This document shows, in pieces, positions 1 to 5,932 of a stretch of DNA of 7,881 nucleotides (position 1 is its first letter; the number at the start of each line of letters is the position of its first letter). Origin of the DNA: Microbacteriaceae bacterium. GTDB taxonomy: Bacteria > Actinomycetota > Actinomycetes > Actinomycetales > Microbacteriaceae. Both the position numbers and the translations under genes were made by a program. The notes under the pieces are model-generated. The model searched no databases. It was not told where the DNA came from and saw only the letters and a list, made by a program, of their open reading frames with translations. Location: the NCBI GenBank assembly GCA_012719255.1, contig JAAYAS010000309.1:1-7881 (forward strand). Direction: 5' to 3'.

Positions 1-133
1 CGTCCTCCTCCTCGACGGTGCGCTCGCCGAAGCCGTCCTCGAAGTCGATGCGGAGGTCCTCGATCGGCTCGCGCTCGAGCTTCGCGGTGACGGCGGCGAG
101 GTCGGCGGGGGTGAGCGACTGGGGCCCGGTCAC
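1..133 (-). CDS. DUF6986 / HpcH-HpaI-aldolase-like protein, N-terminal fragment
   Basis: Forty-four codons are visible before the left edge. The peptide carries AKLEREPIEDLRIDFEDGFG at residues 17-36, close to the motif I recall from actinobacterial DUF6986 proteins (TIM-barrel, CitE/HpcH-like). These often sit in purine/allantoin catabolic loci, and their reaction is not established to my knowledge. The likely start is a GTG at 133-131 that overlaps the aceB stop by 4 bases (GTGA), with a GAGAAGG-like site about 10 bases upstream, so translation is probably coupled to aceB. The motif lies only about 20 residues after this GTG, whereas as I recall it family members have roughly 80 further residues before it, including a QPVHTVYVPAD-like segment. 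The same frame read upstream through aceB shows nothing family-like. The gene may be N-terminally truncated or a short variant. The frame is well supported, the start less so. Confidence 0.65.
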   Translation of the reverse strand, partial: MTGPQSLTPADLAAVTAKLEREPIEDLRIDFEDGFGERTVEEED

Positions 134-1746
134 TTCGCGGCCGCCTTCTCGCAGACGAGGTCGTACGCCGGCAGCGTGAGGAAGTCGACGTAGTCGTCGC
201 TCGTGGTGATCTCGCGCACGAGCTCGCCCGCGGGCGCGAACCACTCGTCGTAGTCGGCGGCGTCGACCTGGCCGCGGATCTTCTCGAGCTGCTCGTCGAG
301 CAGCTCGTTCACGAGCTCGGCGGTGACGGTGCGGCCGGTGTCGTCGAGCACGACGGCGTTGTGGAGCTGCTGCCACACCTGCGAGCGCGAGATCTCGGCG
401 GTCGCGGCGTCCTCCATGAGGTTGTGGATGGCGACGGCGCCGTTGCCCTTGAGCCAGACGGCGATGTACCAGGTGGCGACGTAGAGGTTGTCGCGCGGGC
501 CCGCCTCGGTGCGACCGCCGGGCGCGGAGGCGACGTCGAGCAGCTGCTCGGCGGTCACCTCGACCTCGGGGCGCTGCCGGTCGATCTGGCTCGGGCGGTC
601 GCCGAGCACGTCGTCGAAGATCGCCATCGCGACCTCGACGAGGTCGGGGTGCGCGACCCACGAGCCGTCGAAGCCGTCGCCGGCCTCGCGGCGCTTGTCG
701 GCGCGCACCTTCTCGAACGCCTTCTCGGCGGCCTCGGGGTCGCGGCGGTCGGGGATGAACGCGGCCATGCCGCCCATCGCGAAGGCGCCGCGGCGGTGGC
801 AGGTCTTCACGAGCAGCTCGGTGTACGCGCGCATGAACGGCGCGGTCATCGACACGTCGGCGCGGTCGGGCAGGACGAACCGCTCGCCGGCGTCGCGGAA
901 GTACTTGATGATGCTGAAGAGGTAGTCCCAGCGGCCGGCGTTGAGACCGGCGGCGTGGTCGCGCAGGGCGTGGAGGATCTCGTCCATCTCGAACGCCGCG
1001 GTGATCGTCTCGATGAGCACGGTCGCGCGCACCGTGCCGTGCGCGATGCCGAGGCGCTCCTCGGCGAACGAGAAGACGTCGTCCCACAGGGCCGCCTCCT
1101 CCATCGCCTCGAGCTTCGGCAGGTAGTAGAACGGGCCGCGGCCCTGCTCGGCGAGCGTCGCCGCGTTGTGGAAGAAGTGGAGGCCGAAGTCGACGAGCGC
1201 GCCCACCGCATCCTCGCCGTCGATGCGCACGTTGCGCTCGGGCAGGTGCCAGCCGCGCGGGCGCACGACGACGACGGCGTCCTCGCCGTCCTGGCGCAGC
1301 GAGTACTGCTTGCCGGCGGGCGAGGTGTGCTCGAAGCGGCGGCCGGCGGCCTGCTTCAGGCTCACCTGGCCGTCGACGACGTTCGCCCAGTGCGGCGAGG
1401 AGGCGTCCTCGAGGCAGGCGAGCCAGACCTTCGCGCCCGAGTTCATCGCGTTGATCGTCATGCTCGCCGGGCTCGGCGGGCCGGTGATCTCGACCCGGCG
1501 GTCGGCGAACGCGGCGGGGATGTCGGCGACGCGCCAGTCGCCCTCGCGGATGGCCGCGGTGTCCTCGCGGAAGTCGATGCGGCCGGTGCGGGCGATCTCG
1601 GCGCGGCGCTCGCCGCGGCGGGCGAGCAGCTCGGGCACGCGCGCGGCGAAGCGCTCGTGCAGCTCCTCGACGAACGCGAGGGCCGCATCCGTGAGGATCT
1701 CTTCGGCGCCCGGCACGGGCGCGCGGTCGGTGACGGTGATGGCCAT
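130..1746 (-). CDS. aceB: Malate synthase A
   Basis: A complete 538-residue protein, close to the usual 530-550 for malate synthase A. It condenses glyoxylate and acetyl-CoA to malate and CoA in the cytosol. Family signatures are present in order: MTINAMNSGAKVWLACLEDA (about 96-115), RPRGWHLPE (162-170) with the catalytic-loop arginine, the Mg ligands Glu246 (in VLIETI) and Asp274 (in GRWDY), GGMAAFIPDR (325-334), and NLMEDAATAEISR (442-454) with the expected catalytic base Asp446. The C-terminus has the typical DFLTLPAYDL stretch. Residue roles come from family knowledge. The start ATG has only a weak AGGCG-like site upstream. The gene lies 63 bases downstream of the malic enzyme on the same strand and overlaps the DUF6986 gene by 4 bases, so all three probably form one operon controlled from the region around 3310-3375. 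No isocitrate lyase is in view, which fits a glyoxylate source other than the glyoxylate shunt. Confidence 0.96.
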   Translation of the reverse strand: MAITVTDRAPVPGAEEILTDAALAFVEELHERFAARVPELLARRGERRAEIARTGRIDFREDTAAIREGDWRVADIPAAFADRRVEITGPPSPASMTINAMNSGAKVWLACLEDASSPHWANVVDGQVSLKQAAGRRFEHTSPAGKQYSLRQDGEDAVVVVRPRGWHLPERNVRIDGEDAVGALVDFGLHFFHNAATLAEQGRGPFYYLPKLEAMEEAALWDDVFSFAEERLGIAHGTVRATVLIETITAAFEMDEILHALRDHAAGLNAGRWDYLFSIIKYFRDAGERFVLPDRADVSMTAPFMRAYTELLVKTCHRRGAFAMGGMAAFIPDRRDPEAAEKAFEKVRADKRREAGDGFDGSWVAHPDLVEVAMAIFDDVLGDRPSQIDRQRPEVEVTAEQLLDVASAPGGRTEAGPRDNLYVATWYIAVWLKGNGAVAIHNLMEDAATAEISRSQVWQQLHNAVVLDDTGRTVTAELVNELLDEQLEKIRGQVDAADYDEWFAPAGELVREITTSDDYVDFLTLPAYDLVCEKAAAK

Positions 1747-1770
1747 GGTGAACGCCTGTCGATCGCGCTA

Positions 1771-1792
1771 CGGGCGGCGGCGCTGCCGCCCG
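1771..1792 (-). other. Hairpin between malic enzyme and aceB
   Basis: CGGGCGGC (1771-1778) and GCCGCCCG (1785-1792) form a perfect 8-bp stem with a 6-base loop in the 63-base gap between the malic enzyme stop and the aceB start. No T-run follows on the minus strand, so a full terminator is unlikely. It could lower read-through or protect the upstream mRNA end. Its function is inferred. Confidence 0.45.
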
Positions 1793-1809
1793 CAGCGAAG
1801 GGGATGCGG

Positions 1810-3249
1810 CTAGACGGCCGCCGTGATCGGCGTCGCGGGGTCGTCCTCGCTCGCCGCGGCGTCGCCGTTGCGGGTGGCGACCTCGGCGACCGCGGCGGCG
1901 ACCCGGTCGGTGACGTCGGGGTGGAAGATGCTCGGGATGATGAACGAGGTGTTGAGCTCGGCGTCGGTGACGCAGCCCGAGATCGCATCGGCGGCGGCGA
2001 CGAGCATCTCGGTGGTGATGCGGCTCGCGCCGACGTCGAGCAGGCCCCGGAACAGGCCCGGGAAGGCGAGCACGTTGTTGATCTGGTTCGGGTAGTCGCT
2101 GCGGCCGGTGGCGACCACCGCGGCGTGCTCGGCGGCCTCGTACGGCTCGATCTCGGGGGTCGGGTTCGCGAGCGCGAACACGATCGCGTCGTCGTTCATC
2201 GTCGCGATGTCGGCCTTGTCGAGGATGTGCGGGGCGCTCACGCCGATGAACACGTCGGCGCCGGCGAGCGCCTCCTTGAGGGTGCCCTCGAAGCCCTCCT
2301 CGTTGGTGTGCTCGGCGATCCAGCGCCGGTGCTCGTCCTCGTGGGTCCGGGTGCGCGAGATGACGCCGTGGCGGCCGGCGGCGCGGATGCTCGTCACGCC
2401 CGCCTCGAGCAGCAGCTGCACGATCGCGTTGCCCGCGGCGCCGACGCCCGAGATGACGACCTTGATGTCGTCGATGCGCTTGCCGGTCACGCGCAGCGCG
2501 TTGTTCAGCGCGGCGAGCACGACGATCGCGGTGCCGTGCTGGTCGTCGTGGAAGACGGGGATGTCGAGCTCGTCGCGCAGGCGCTTCTCGATCTCGAAGC
2601 AGCGGGGCGCCGAGATGTCCTCGAGGTTGACGCCGCCGTAGACCGGGGCGATCGCCTTGACGATCGCGATGATCTCCTCGGTGTCCTTCGTGTCGAGGCA
2701 GACGGGCCAGGCGTCGACGTCGGCGAACTGCTTGAACAGCGCGCCCTTGCCCTCCATCACCGGCAGCGCGGCCTCGGGGCCGATGTCGCCGAGGCCGAGC
2801 ACGGCGGTGCCGTCGGTGACGACGGCGATCGTGTTGCGCTTCACGGTGAAGCGGCGGGCGAGCGCCTTGTCCTCGGCGATCGCGCTGCACACGCGGGCGA
2901 CGCCCGGGGTGTAGGCGCGCGAGAGGTCGTCGCGGTTGCGGAGCGTGACGCGGGGCTTCACCTCGAGCTTGCCGCCGAGGTGGATGAGGAAGGTGCGGTC
3001 GCTGATGCCCCGCACCTTCGCGCCGTCGATCCTCTCGATCGCGGCGGCGATGTCGTCGAGCTGGTCGCGGTTCGCGGCGTTCGCGCTGACGTCGACGGTG
3101 ACGCGGTCGTGGAGCGACTCGGCGACGTCGAGCGCGGTGACCTGCGCGCCGGCCTCGCCGACCGCCTCGGCGATCTGGCTCGTCACGCGGTAGCCCGCGG
3201 GGGCGTCGACTCGGATGATGATCGAGTAGCCCGGTGAGGGTGCGGCCAT
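1810..3249 (-). CDS. NAD-type malic enzyme with N-terminal ACT domain
   Basis: The protein has 479 residues from the ATG at 3249, chosen because AAGGAGG (3255-3261) lies 5 bases upstream and because the frame upstream of it is not family-like. Malic enzyme oxidatively decarboxylates malate to pyruvate and CO2 with reduction of NAD(P). Residues about 7-88 look like an ACT regulatory domain (GYSIIIRVDAPAGYRVTSQI onward), which suggests allosteric control. The catalytic part follows: AYTPGVA (112-118), VTDGTAVLGLGDIGPEAALP (144-163) with the lysine-containing MEGKGALFKQF (165-175), the metal-binding FHDDQHGTA (233-241), the dinucleotide-binding GVGAAGNA (268-275), ALANPTPEI (359-367), and SDYPNQINNVLAFPGLFRG (384-402). 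The cofactor preference cannot be read with certainty. NAD is suggested by the ACT-containing actinobacterial subgroup. With aceB downstream, it takes glyoxylate-derived malate to pyruvate. Confidence 0.95.
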   Translation of the reverse strand: MAAPSPGYSIIIRVDAPAGYRVTSQIAEAVGEAGAQVTALDVAESLHDRVTVDVSANAANRDQLDDIAAAIERIDGAKVRGISDRTFLIHLGGKLEVKPRVTLRNRDDLSRAYTPGVARVCSAIAEDKALARRFTVKRNTIAVVTDGTAVLGLGDIGPEAALPVMEGKGALFKQFADVDAWPVCLDTKDTEEIIAIVKAIAPVYGGVNLEDISAPRCFEIEKRLRDELDIPVFHDDQHGTAIVVLAALNNALRVTGKRIDDIKVVISGVGAAGNAIVQLLLEAGVTSIRAAGRHGVISRTRTHEDEHRRWIAEHTNEEGFEGTLKEALAGADVFIGVSAPHILDKADIATMNDDAIVFALANPTPEIEPYEAAEHAAVVATGRSDYPNQINNVLAFPGLFRGLLDVGASRITTEMLVAAADAISGCVTDAELNTSFIIPSIFHPDVTDRVAAAVAEVATRNGDAAASEDDPATPITAAV

Positions 3250-3254
3250 GGGAT

Positions 3255-3261
3255 CCTCCTT
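3255..3261 (-). promoter_or_regulatory. Strong ribosome binding site of the malic enzyme
   Basis: AAGGAGG on the minus strand lies 5 bases before the ATG at 3249. It decides the start within a longer open frame that continues upstream to 3579. Confidence 0.85.
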
Positions 3262-3284
3262 GATCGTGCGGCGGGTCTGAGCCG

Positions 3285-3305
3285 ACTCGGGCTCGGCGCC
3301 CGAGT
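3285..3305 (-). promoter_or_regulatory. Leader hairpin of the malic enzyme operon
   Basis: ACTCGGGC (3285-3292) and GCCCGAGT (3298-3305) form a perfect 8-bp stem with a 5-base loop. It lies between the predicted transcription start (about 3339) and the ribosome binding site, and would form in the 5' leader. It ends 4 bases before the first operator-like box. Its role, whether in mRNA stability, attenuation or as a DNA site, is not known. Confidence 0.45.
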
Positions 3306-3308
3306 GGT

Positions 3309-3344
3309 TTCCGTATTGCGGACTCAAACTTCTGCGTTGTGAAA
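3309..3344. promoter_or_regulatory. Two tandem operator-like boxes in the divergent promoter region
   Basis: TTCCGTATTGCGGAC (3309-3323) and TTCTGCGTTGTGAAA (3330-3344) match each other at 9 of 15 positions and start exactly 21 bases apart, about two DNA turns. The first contains a palindrome, TCCG-N5-CGGA. IclR-family proteins commonly bind paired short imperfect palindromes of the TTYC...GRAA type near their own promoters, and the adjacent divergent gene is an IclR-type regulator. The boxes cover the predicted start of the malic enzyme transcript and lie just downstream of its -10, a position suited to repression. Confidence 0.55.
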
Positions 3345-3345
3345 G

Positions 3346-3374
3346 ATAGTAGGATGGTTGCCACACCGATGCAA
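3346..3374 (-). promoter_or_regulatory. Predicted sigma-70-type promoter of the malic enzyme-aceB operon
   Basis: On the minus strand a -35 TTGCAT (3374-3369) and a -10 TACTAT (3351-3346) are separated by 17 bases. This is one of the few AT-rich patches in the window. Transcription would start near 3339, giving a leader of about 90 bases. The regulator's own promoter on the plus strand could not be resolved. Confidence 0.5.
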
Positions 3375-3427
3375 GCCCGCCGCGAGGATGCGGCATAGGC
3401 TCGTCGCAGCGTTCGAGAGGATCTTCA

Positions 3428-4180
3428 ATGTCGCAGCAGTCCACCGGGGGCGTGCAGTCGGTCGAGCGGGTGCTCGACCTGCTCGAGATCATGGCCGACC
3501 TCGGCGGCTCCGCCGCGCTCAGCGACCTCGCCTCGCGCAGCGGCCTCCCCCTCCCCACGATCCACCGGCTGCTGCGCACGCTGCTCGCGAAGGGCTACGC
3601 CCGGCAGCTGCCGAACCGCAAGTACGCGCTCGGGCCCCGCCTCATCCACCTCGGCGAGGCGGCCGAGTCGCAGCTCGGCTCGAACGCGAAGAGCGAGCTC
3701 ACCTGGCTCGTGAGCGAGACCGAGGAGACCTCGAACATGGCGGTGCTCGACGGCGACTACGTGCTCTACGTCGCGCAGGCGCCCTCGCCGCACGCGATGC
3801 GGATGTTCACCGAGGTCGGCCACCGCGCCCACACCCACTCGACCGGCGTCGGCAAGGCGATCCTCTCGCAGCTCGACGACGAGGCGGTGCGCGCCATCGT
3901 GCAGCGGGCCGGGATGCCCTGCCCCACCGAGCACTCGATCGGCACCATCGACGAGCTGCTCGCCGATCTCGCGCTCATCCGCGAGCGCGGCTACGCCATC
4001 GACGACGGCGAGCAGGAGCTCGGCGTGCGCTGCTTCGCCGTGCCGCTGCCCGACTTCCCGACGCCCGCCGCCATCTCGATCTCCGGCCCCGACCAGCGCG
4101 TCACCATGGAGACCGCCGCCACCGCCGTCCCCCTCCTCCAGCAGTCGGCCCGCCGCATCTCCGACGCCGTCCGCGAGTAG
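3428..4180 (+). CDS. IclR-family transcriptional regulator, AllR-like
   Basis: A complete 250-residue protein, the usual IclR-family length. An N-terminal winged helix-turn-helix spans about 9-70 (QSVERVLDLLEIMADLGG, then LSDLASRSGLPLPTIHRLLR as the recognition region). A C-terminal IclR effector-binding domain spans about 85-245 and contains SNMAVLDGDYVLYVAQAPS, HAMRMFTEVGHR, HSTGVGKAIL, GYAIDDGEQELGVRCFAVPL and AISISGP. The MRMFTEVGHR and NMAVLDGD wording resembles AllR-type regulators, which respond to allantoin-pathway metabolites such as glyoxylate or allantoate. The ligand here is inferred. GAGAGGA (3415-3421) lies 6 bases before the ATG. The gene diverges from the malic enzyme-aceB operon and shares with it a region holding two operator-like boxes, so it probably represses that operon and perhaps itself. 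Confidence 0.9.
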   Translation: MSQQSTGGVQSVERVLDLLEIMADLGGSAALSDLASRSGLPLPTIHRLLRTLLAKGYARQLPNRKYALGPRLIHLGEAAESQLGSNAKSELTWLVSETEETSNMAVLDGDYVLYVAQAPSPHAMRMFTEVGHRAHTHSTGVGKAILSQLDDEAVRAIVQRAGMPCPTEHSIGTIDELLADLALIRERGYAIDDGEQELGVRCFAVPLPDFPTPAAISISGPDQRVTMETAATAVPLLQQSARRISDAVRE

Positions 4181-4231
4181 CGCCGCGCGGCGCGCGCCTC
4201 CCCGCACCGCGCACCCGCGCACCCACAGCGC

Positions 4232-4262
4232 CGCCGGGCGCGGCGTACGGCCGCGCCCGGCG
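4232..4262 (+). terminator. GC hairpin, probable terminator of the IclR gene
   Basis: A 13-bp perfect stem joins CGCCGGGCGCGGC (4232-4244) and GCCGCGCCCGGCG (4250-4262) with a 5-base loop, starting 52 bases after the regulator's stop. No T-run follows, as is frequent for actinobacterial terminators. A shorter perfect palindrome (4180-4193) abuts the stop codon. Confidence 0.55.
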
Positions 4263-4313
4263 CACCCCGCGCGTCTCCACGGCCCCGCCTCCCCGCATCC
4301 CCGCACGCCCTCC

Positions 4314-4417
4314 TCCCCGCACCCCACCCCATCCCGGCTCTCGCGCGCATCCGCGCGCCCCCGCATCCCCGCACCCCACCCCATCCCGGCTCTCGCACGC
4401 ATCCGCGCGCCCCCGCA
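4314..4417. repeat. Two tandem 52-bp repeats with G-quadruplex potential
   Basis: Units 4314-4365 and 4366-4417 lie head to tail and are identical except for one base (G at 4345, A at 4397). Each contains four C-runs of 3-4 bases with loops of 1-3 bases (4315-4335 and 4367-4387), which on the minus strand is a canonical G-quadruplex pattern. The second unit ends one base before the palindromic element's arm. Near-identity points to recent duplication. Confidence 0.85.
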
Positions 4418-4418
4418 C

Positions 4419-4497
4419 GTCGGTTCGGGTGGCAGGAACCGAGCGACACGCCAAGATCGCGGCGTGTCGCTCCGCTGGTGCCACCCGAACCGACGCG
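4419..4497. repeat. 79-bp palindromic element, copy 1
   Basis: Outer arms GTCGGTTCGGGTGGCA (4419-4434) and TGCCACCCGAACCGAC (4479-4494) pair perfectly (17 bp counting 4418/4495). A symmetric 6x6 internal loop follows, then a perfect 12-bp inner stem (4441-4452 with 4461-4472) closed by an 8-base loop. It aligns without gaps to 5854-5932 at 65 of 79 positions, and the internal-loop sequences show both copies in the same orientation. The shape resembles REP- or MITE-like elements of bacteria, but I do not recognise a named family. It encodes no protein of its own. Confidence 0.85.
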
Positions 4498-4550
4498 CCG
4501 GCGCCGCCGACCACCCGGCCCGACGGACCAGGACCCCGCTCGGCCGCACC

Positions 4551-4567
4551 CGCCACCTGAACGGACG
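4551..4567. repeat. Lone arm of the palindromic element
   Basis: This stretch matches 15 of 17 positions of the right arm of element copy 2 (5914-5930), with no partner arm or inner stem nearby. It is probably a decayed element. Confidence 0.45.
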
Positions 4568-4591
4568 GGCCAGCACCCGTGCCGCAGCATC

Positions 4592-4608
4592 CGCCACCCG
4601 AACCAGCA
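4592..4608. repeat. Second lone arm remnant of the palindromic element
   Basis: GCCACCCGAACC (4593-4604) is identical to the right arm of copy 1 (4480-4491) and then diverges. It has no partner arm. It is short enough that chance is possible, but the close clustering with 4551-4567 and copy 1 favours a remnant. Confidence 0.35.
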
Positions 4609-4654
4609 CGCCGGCACTCCGCCGCGGATGCCCCGCAGGCCGCGGCTCGAAGCA

Positions 4655-4675
4655 GGGCTCCAGCGCCCGGAGCCC
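4655..4675 (-). terminator. Hairpin downstream of the DUF559 gene
   Basis: GGGCTCC (4655-4661) pairs with GGAGCCC (4669-4675) across a 7-base loop, about 47 bases beyond the DUF559 stop on the minus strand. A smaller hairpin (4682-4695, ATGCC/GGCAT) lies between. Neither has a T-run. The terminator role is inferred from position. Confidence 0.35.
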
Positions 4676-4722
4676 GAATCCATGCCGGGCGGCATCGGCA
4701 CGAGCCGCGACGAGCGCCGGAC

Positions 4723-5709
4723 TCACCCCTGCCACTGCCCCGGCTCGGCGACGACCTCGCGCTCGTCGACGAGTTCGTCGGTGCGCGCCGCCGCTCGACG
4801 CGCGGCGGCCCGCTCCTCGTAGTCGGGCCGCGCTCCCGGGCGCGGCCGGCGATGCCAGCCGGCGGCCATCACCTGGCGGATGCACTCGAGCGACTGCACC
4901 CACGAATGCTCCACGTGCGTGGTCGCGAACCGCAGCACGGTGTACCCGCGAGTGATGAGCTCGCGATCCTTGAACCGGTCGCGCTCGAACTCCTCCACGC
5001 CGGAGTGGTAGGCGAATCCGTCGATCTCCACGACGAGCCACTCGCCGATGAGCAGATCCACCGTCCAGGGACCGATGCGGACGAGCGGGCGTGCAGCGAT
5101 CCGCGCCGCGCGCAGCCGCATCCGCACCACCGCCTCGTTGCCGGAATCCGACCGGGAGTCGAGCCGGGCGATCGCCCGCCGCAACCTCCCCTTCGAGTGC
5201 ACCGCCAGCGCGTCGATGTCGGCGCGGGCGATGCCCTTGCGCATCATCGACTCGAGCACCGCGACGAGATCCTCCTCGGCGATGCAGTCCTCCGACATCA
5301 GGACCGCGACGAGCGGCGGGTCGATCCCGGCGTCGATGGGCGCGTGCCAGCGCCGCGGCTGCGCGTGCAACTCGGCGTCGACGATCCCGTGCGCGAGCAG
5401 CCCGGACGCGCCGAAGGCCCCGGCGACGCGCCGGGTCACCCGGATGTGCTCGCCGTAGACCGGCCGGGGCACCCAGATCCCGTGCTGCTCGAGCGCACTG
5501 ACGCAGGTGAGCGCGCCGCCGATCATCCGAGTGGCGGCGGCGGTCGAGAGCCGTTCGCCCTCGATCGCGTACCAGCCGCGCGTCGGGCGGCAGACCGTCC
5601 CGGCCTCGCGGGCGGCGGCGAGGTCGCGTTCGGTGAAGCCGTCGGCGAGCAGGTCGCGGGTACGGCGCACGCCACCATGCGCGCGCAGAGTCTCCAGGAT
5701 GCGGTGCAT
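4723..5709 (-). CDS. AbiEi-type HTH / DUF559 endonuclease-like protein
   Basis: A 328-residue protein. Residues about 1-50 (LETLRAHGGVRRTRDLLADG onward to RPTRGWYAI) resemble the winged-helix N-domain of AbiEi-type antitoxins. Residues about 185-285 resemble DUF559, a Vsr/PD-(D/E)xK-type nuclease fold, with Glu192 (SGNE), Asp218 (VDLL), Glu228 and Asp230 (VVEIDG), followed by FERDRFKDRELITRGYTVLRF. The usual ExK lysine is replaced by Asp, as is common in DUF559. The last 40 residues are a charged, Ala/Arg-rich tail. Such fusions are widespread in actinobacteria. Their function is not established, and no partner toxin gene lies beside it. The ATG at 5709 has no clear Shine-Dalgarno site. The gene stands alone, flanked on both sides by palindromic elements. 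DNA binding or cleavage is inferred from the folds only. Confidence 0.85.
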   Translation of the reverse strand: MHRILETLRAHGGVRRTRDLLADGFTERDLAAAREAGTVCRPTRGWYAIEGERLSTAAATRMIGGALTCVSALEQHGIWVPRPVYGEHIRVTRRVAGAFGASGLLAHGIVDAELHAQPRRWHAPIDAGIDPPLVAVLMSEDCIAEEDLVAVLESMMRKGIARADIDALAVHSKGRLRRAIARLDSRSDSGNEAVVRMRLRAARIAARPLVRIGPWTVDLLIGEWLVVEIDGFAYHSGVEEFERDRFKDRELITRGYTVLRFATTHVEHSWVQSLECIRQVMAAGWHRRPRPGARPDYEERAAARRAAARTDELVDEREVVAEPGQWQG

Positions 5710-5853
5710 GGCGGCGATGCTGACCCGCTCGCATGAACGCGCGGCGCGACCTGTGGAGAACTCGTGGGCGCGGACGCGTCGGAGCGGGGCGCGGGGAGCT
5801 CGGTCACTGGCCGATGAGGAAGGCGCGATCGTCGACCGCAGGCCCGGGGAGAT

Positions 5854-5932
5854 GTCGGCTCAGGTGGCAGGAGCCGTACGACACGCCGCAATCACGGCGT
5901 GTCGTCACGCTGATGCCACCTGAACCGACGCG
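5854..5932. repeat. 79-bp palindromic element, copy 2
   Basis: The outer arms 5854-5869 and 5914-5929 pair at 15 of 16 positions. The inner arms 5878-5888 and 5895-5905 pair perfectly over 11 bp with a 6-base loop (5889-5894). It is 65/79 identical to copy 1. Two of the differences are paired changes that keep base pairing (G-C at 4427/4486 becomes A-T at 5862/5921; G-C at 4443/4470 becomes A-T at 5878/5905). The element overlaps the 3' end of the broken bcp gene and supplies its last codons and its stop, which lies in the loop. Confidence 0.85.

Larger units (their letters stand above)
4181..4722. other. Gene-free convergent region rich in repeats
   Basis: These 542 bases separate the 3' ends of the IclR regulator and the DUF559 gene. 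I see no credible gene on either strand. Open frames here are GC-driven, low-complexity and Arg/Pro/Gly/Ala-rich. The content is a GC hairpin (4232-4262), two 52-bp tandem repeats (4314-4417), a 79-bp palindromic element (4419-4497), two lone element arms (4551-4567 and 4592-4608) and a hairpin near the DUF559 end (4655-4675). The plus strand is markedly C-rich from about 4262 to 4417. Confidence 0.8.

Noticed and set aside
361..3237. 958-codon open frame on the plus strand
   Set aside because: It lies antisense to aceB and the malic enzyme, both certain genes. The peptide is low-complexity (Arg/Gly/Asp/Val/Ala/Leu-rich) and typical of shadow frames in high-GC DNA.
3250..3579. N-terminal extension of the malic enzyme frame up to 3579
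   Set aside because: It would run into the divergent regulator gene and across the promoter and operators. AAGGAGG at 3255-3261 fixes the start at 3249.
4314..4417. Tandem repeats as a CRISPR array
   Set aside because: The two units are directly adjacent with no spacers and no cas genes are present.
3425..5734. 769-codon open frame on the minus strand
   Set aside because: It runs antisense through the IclR gene and out of frame through the DUF559 gene and the repeat region. The peptide is Arg/Gly/Ala-rich with no domain.
4579..5736. 385-codon open frame on the plus strand over the DUF559 gene
   Set aside because: Shadow of the DUF559 gene, His/Asp/Arg/Pro-rich with no recognisable fold, while the opposite strand has a clear AbiEi/DUF559 match.
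5749..5760. TGTGGAGAAC word resembling a DnaA box or a TCCACAGG-type site
   Set aside because: A single copy with mismatches to the DnaA consensus, no cluster and no origin context. Too weak to call.
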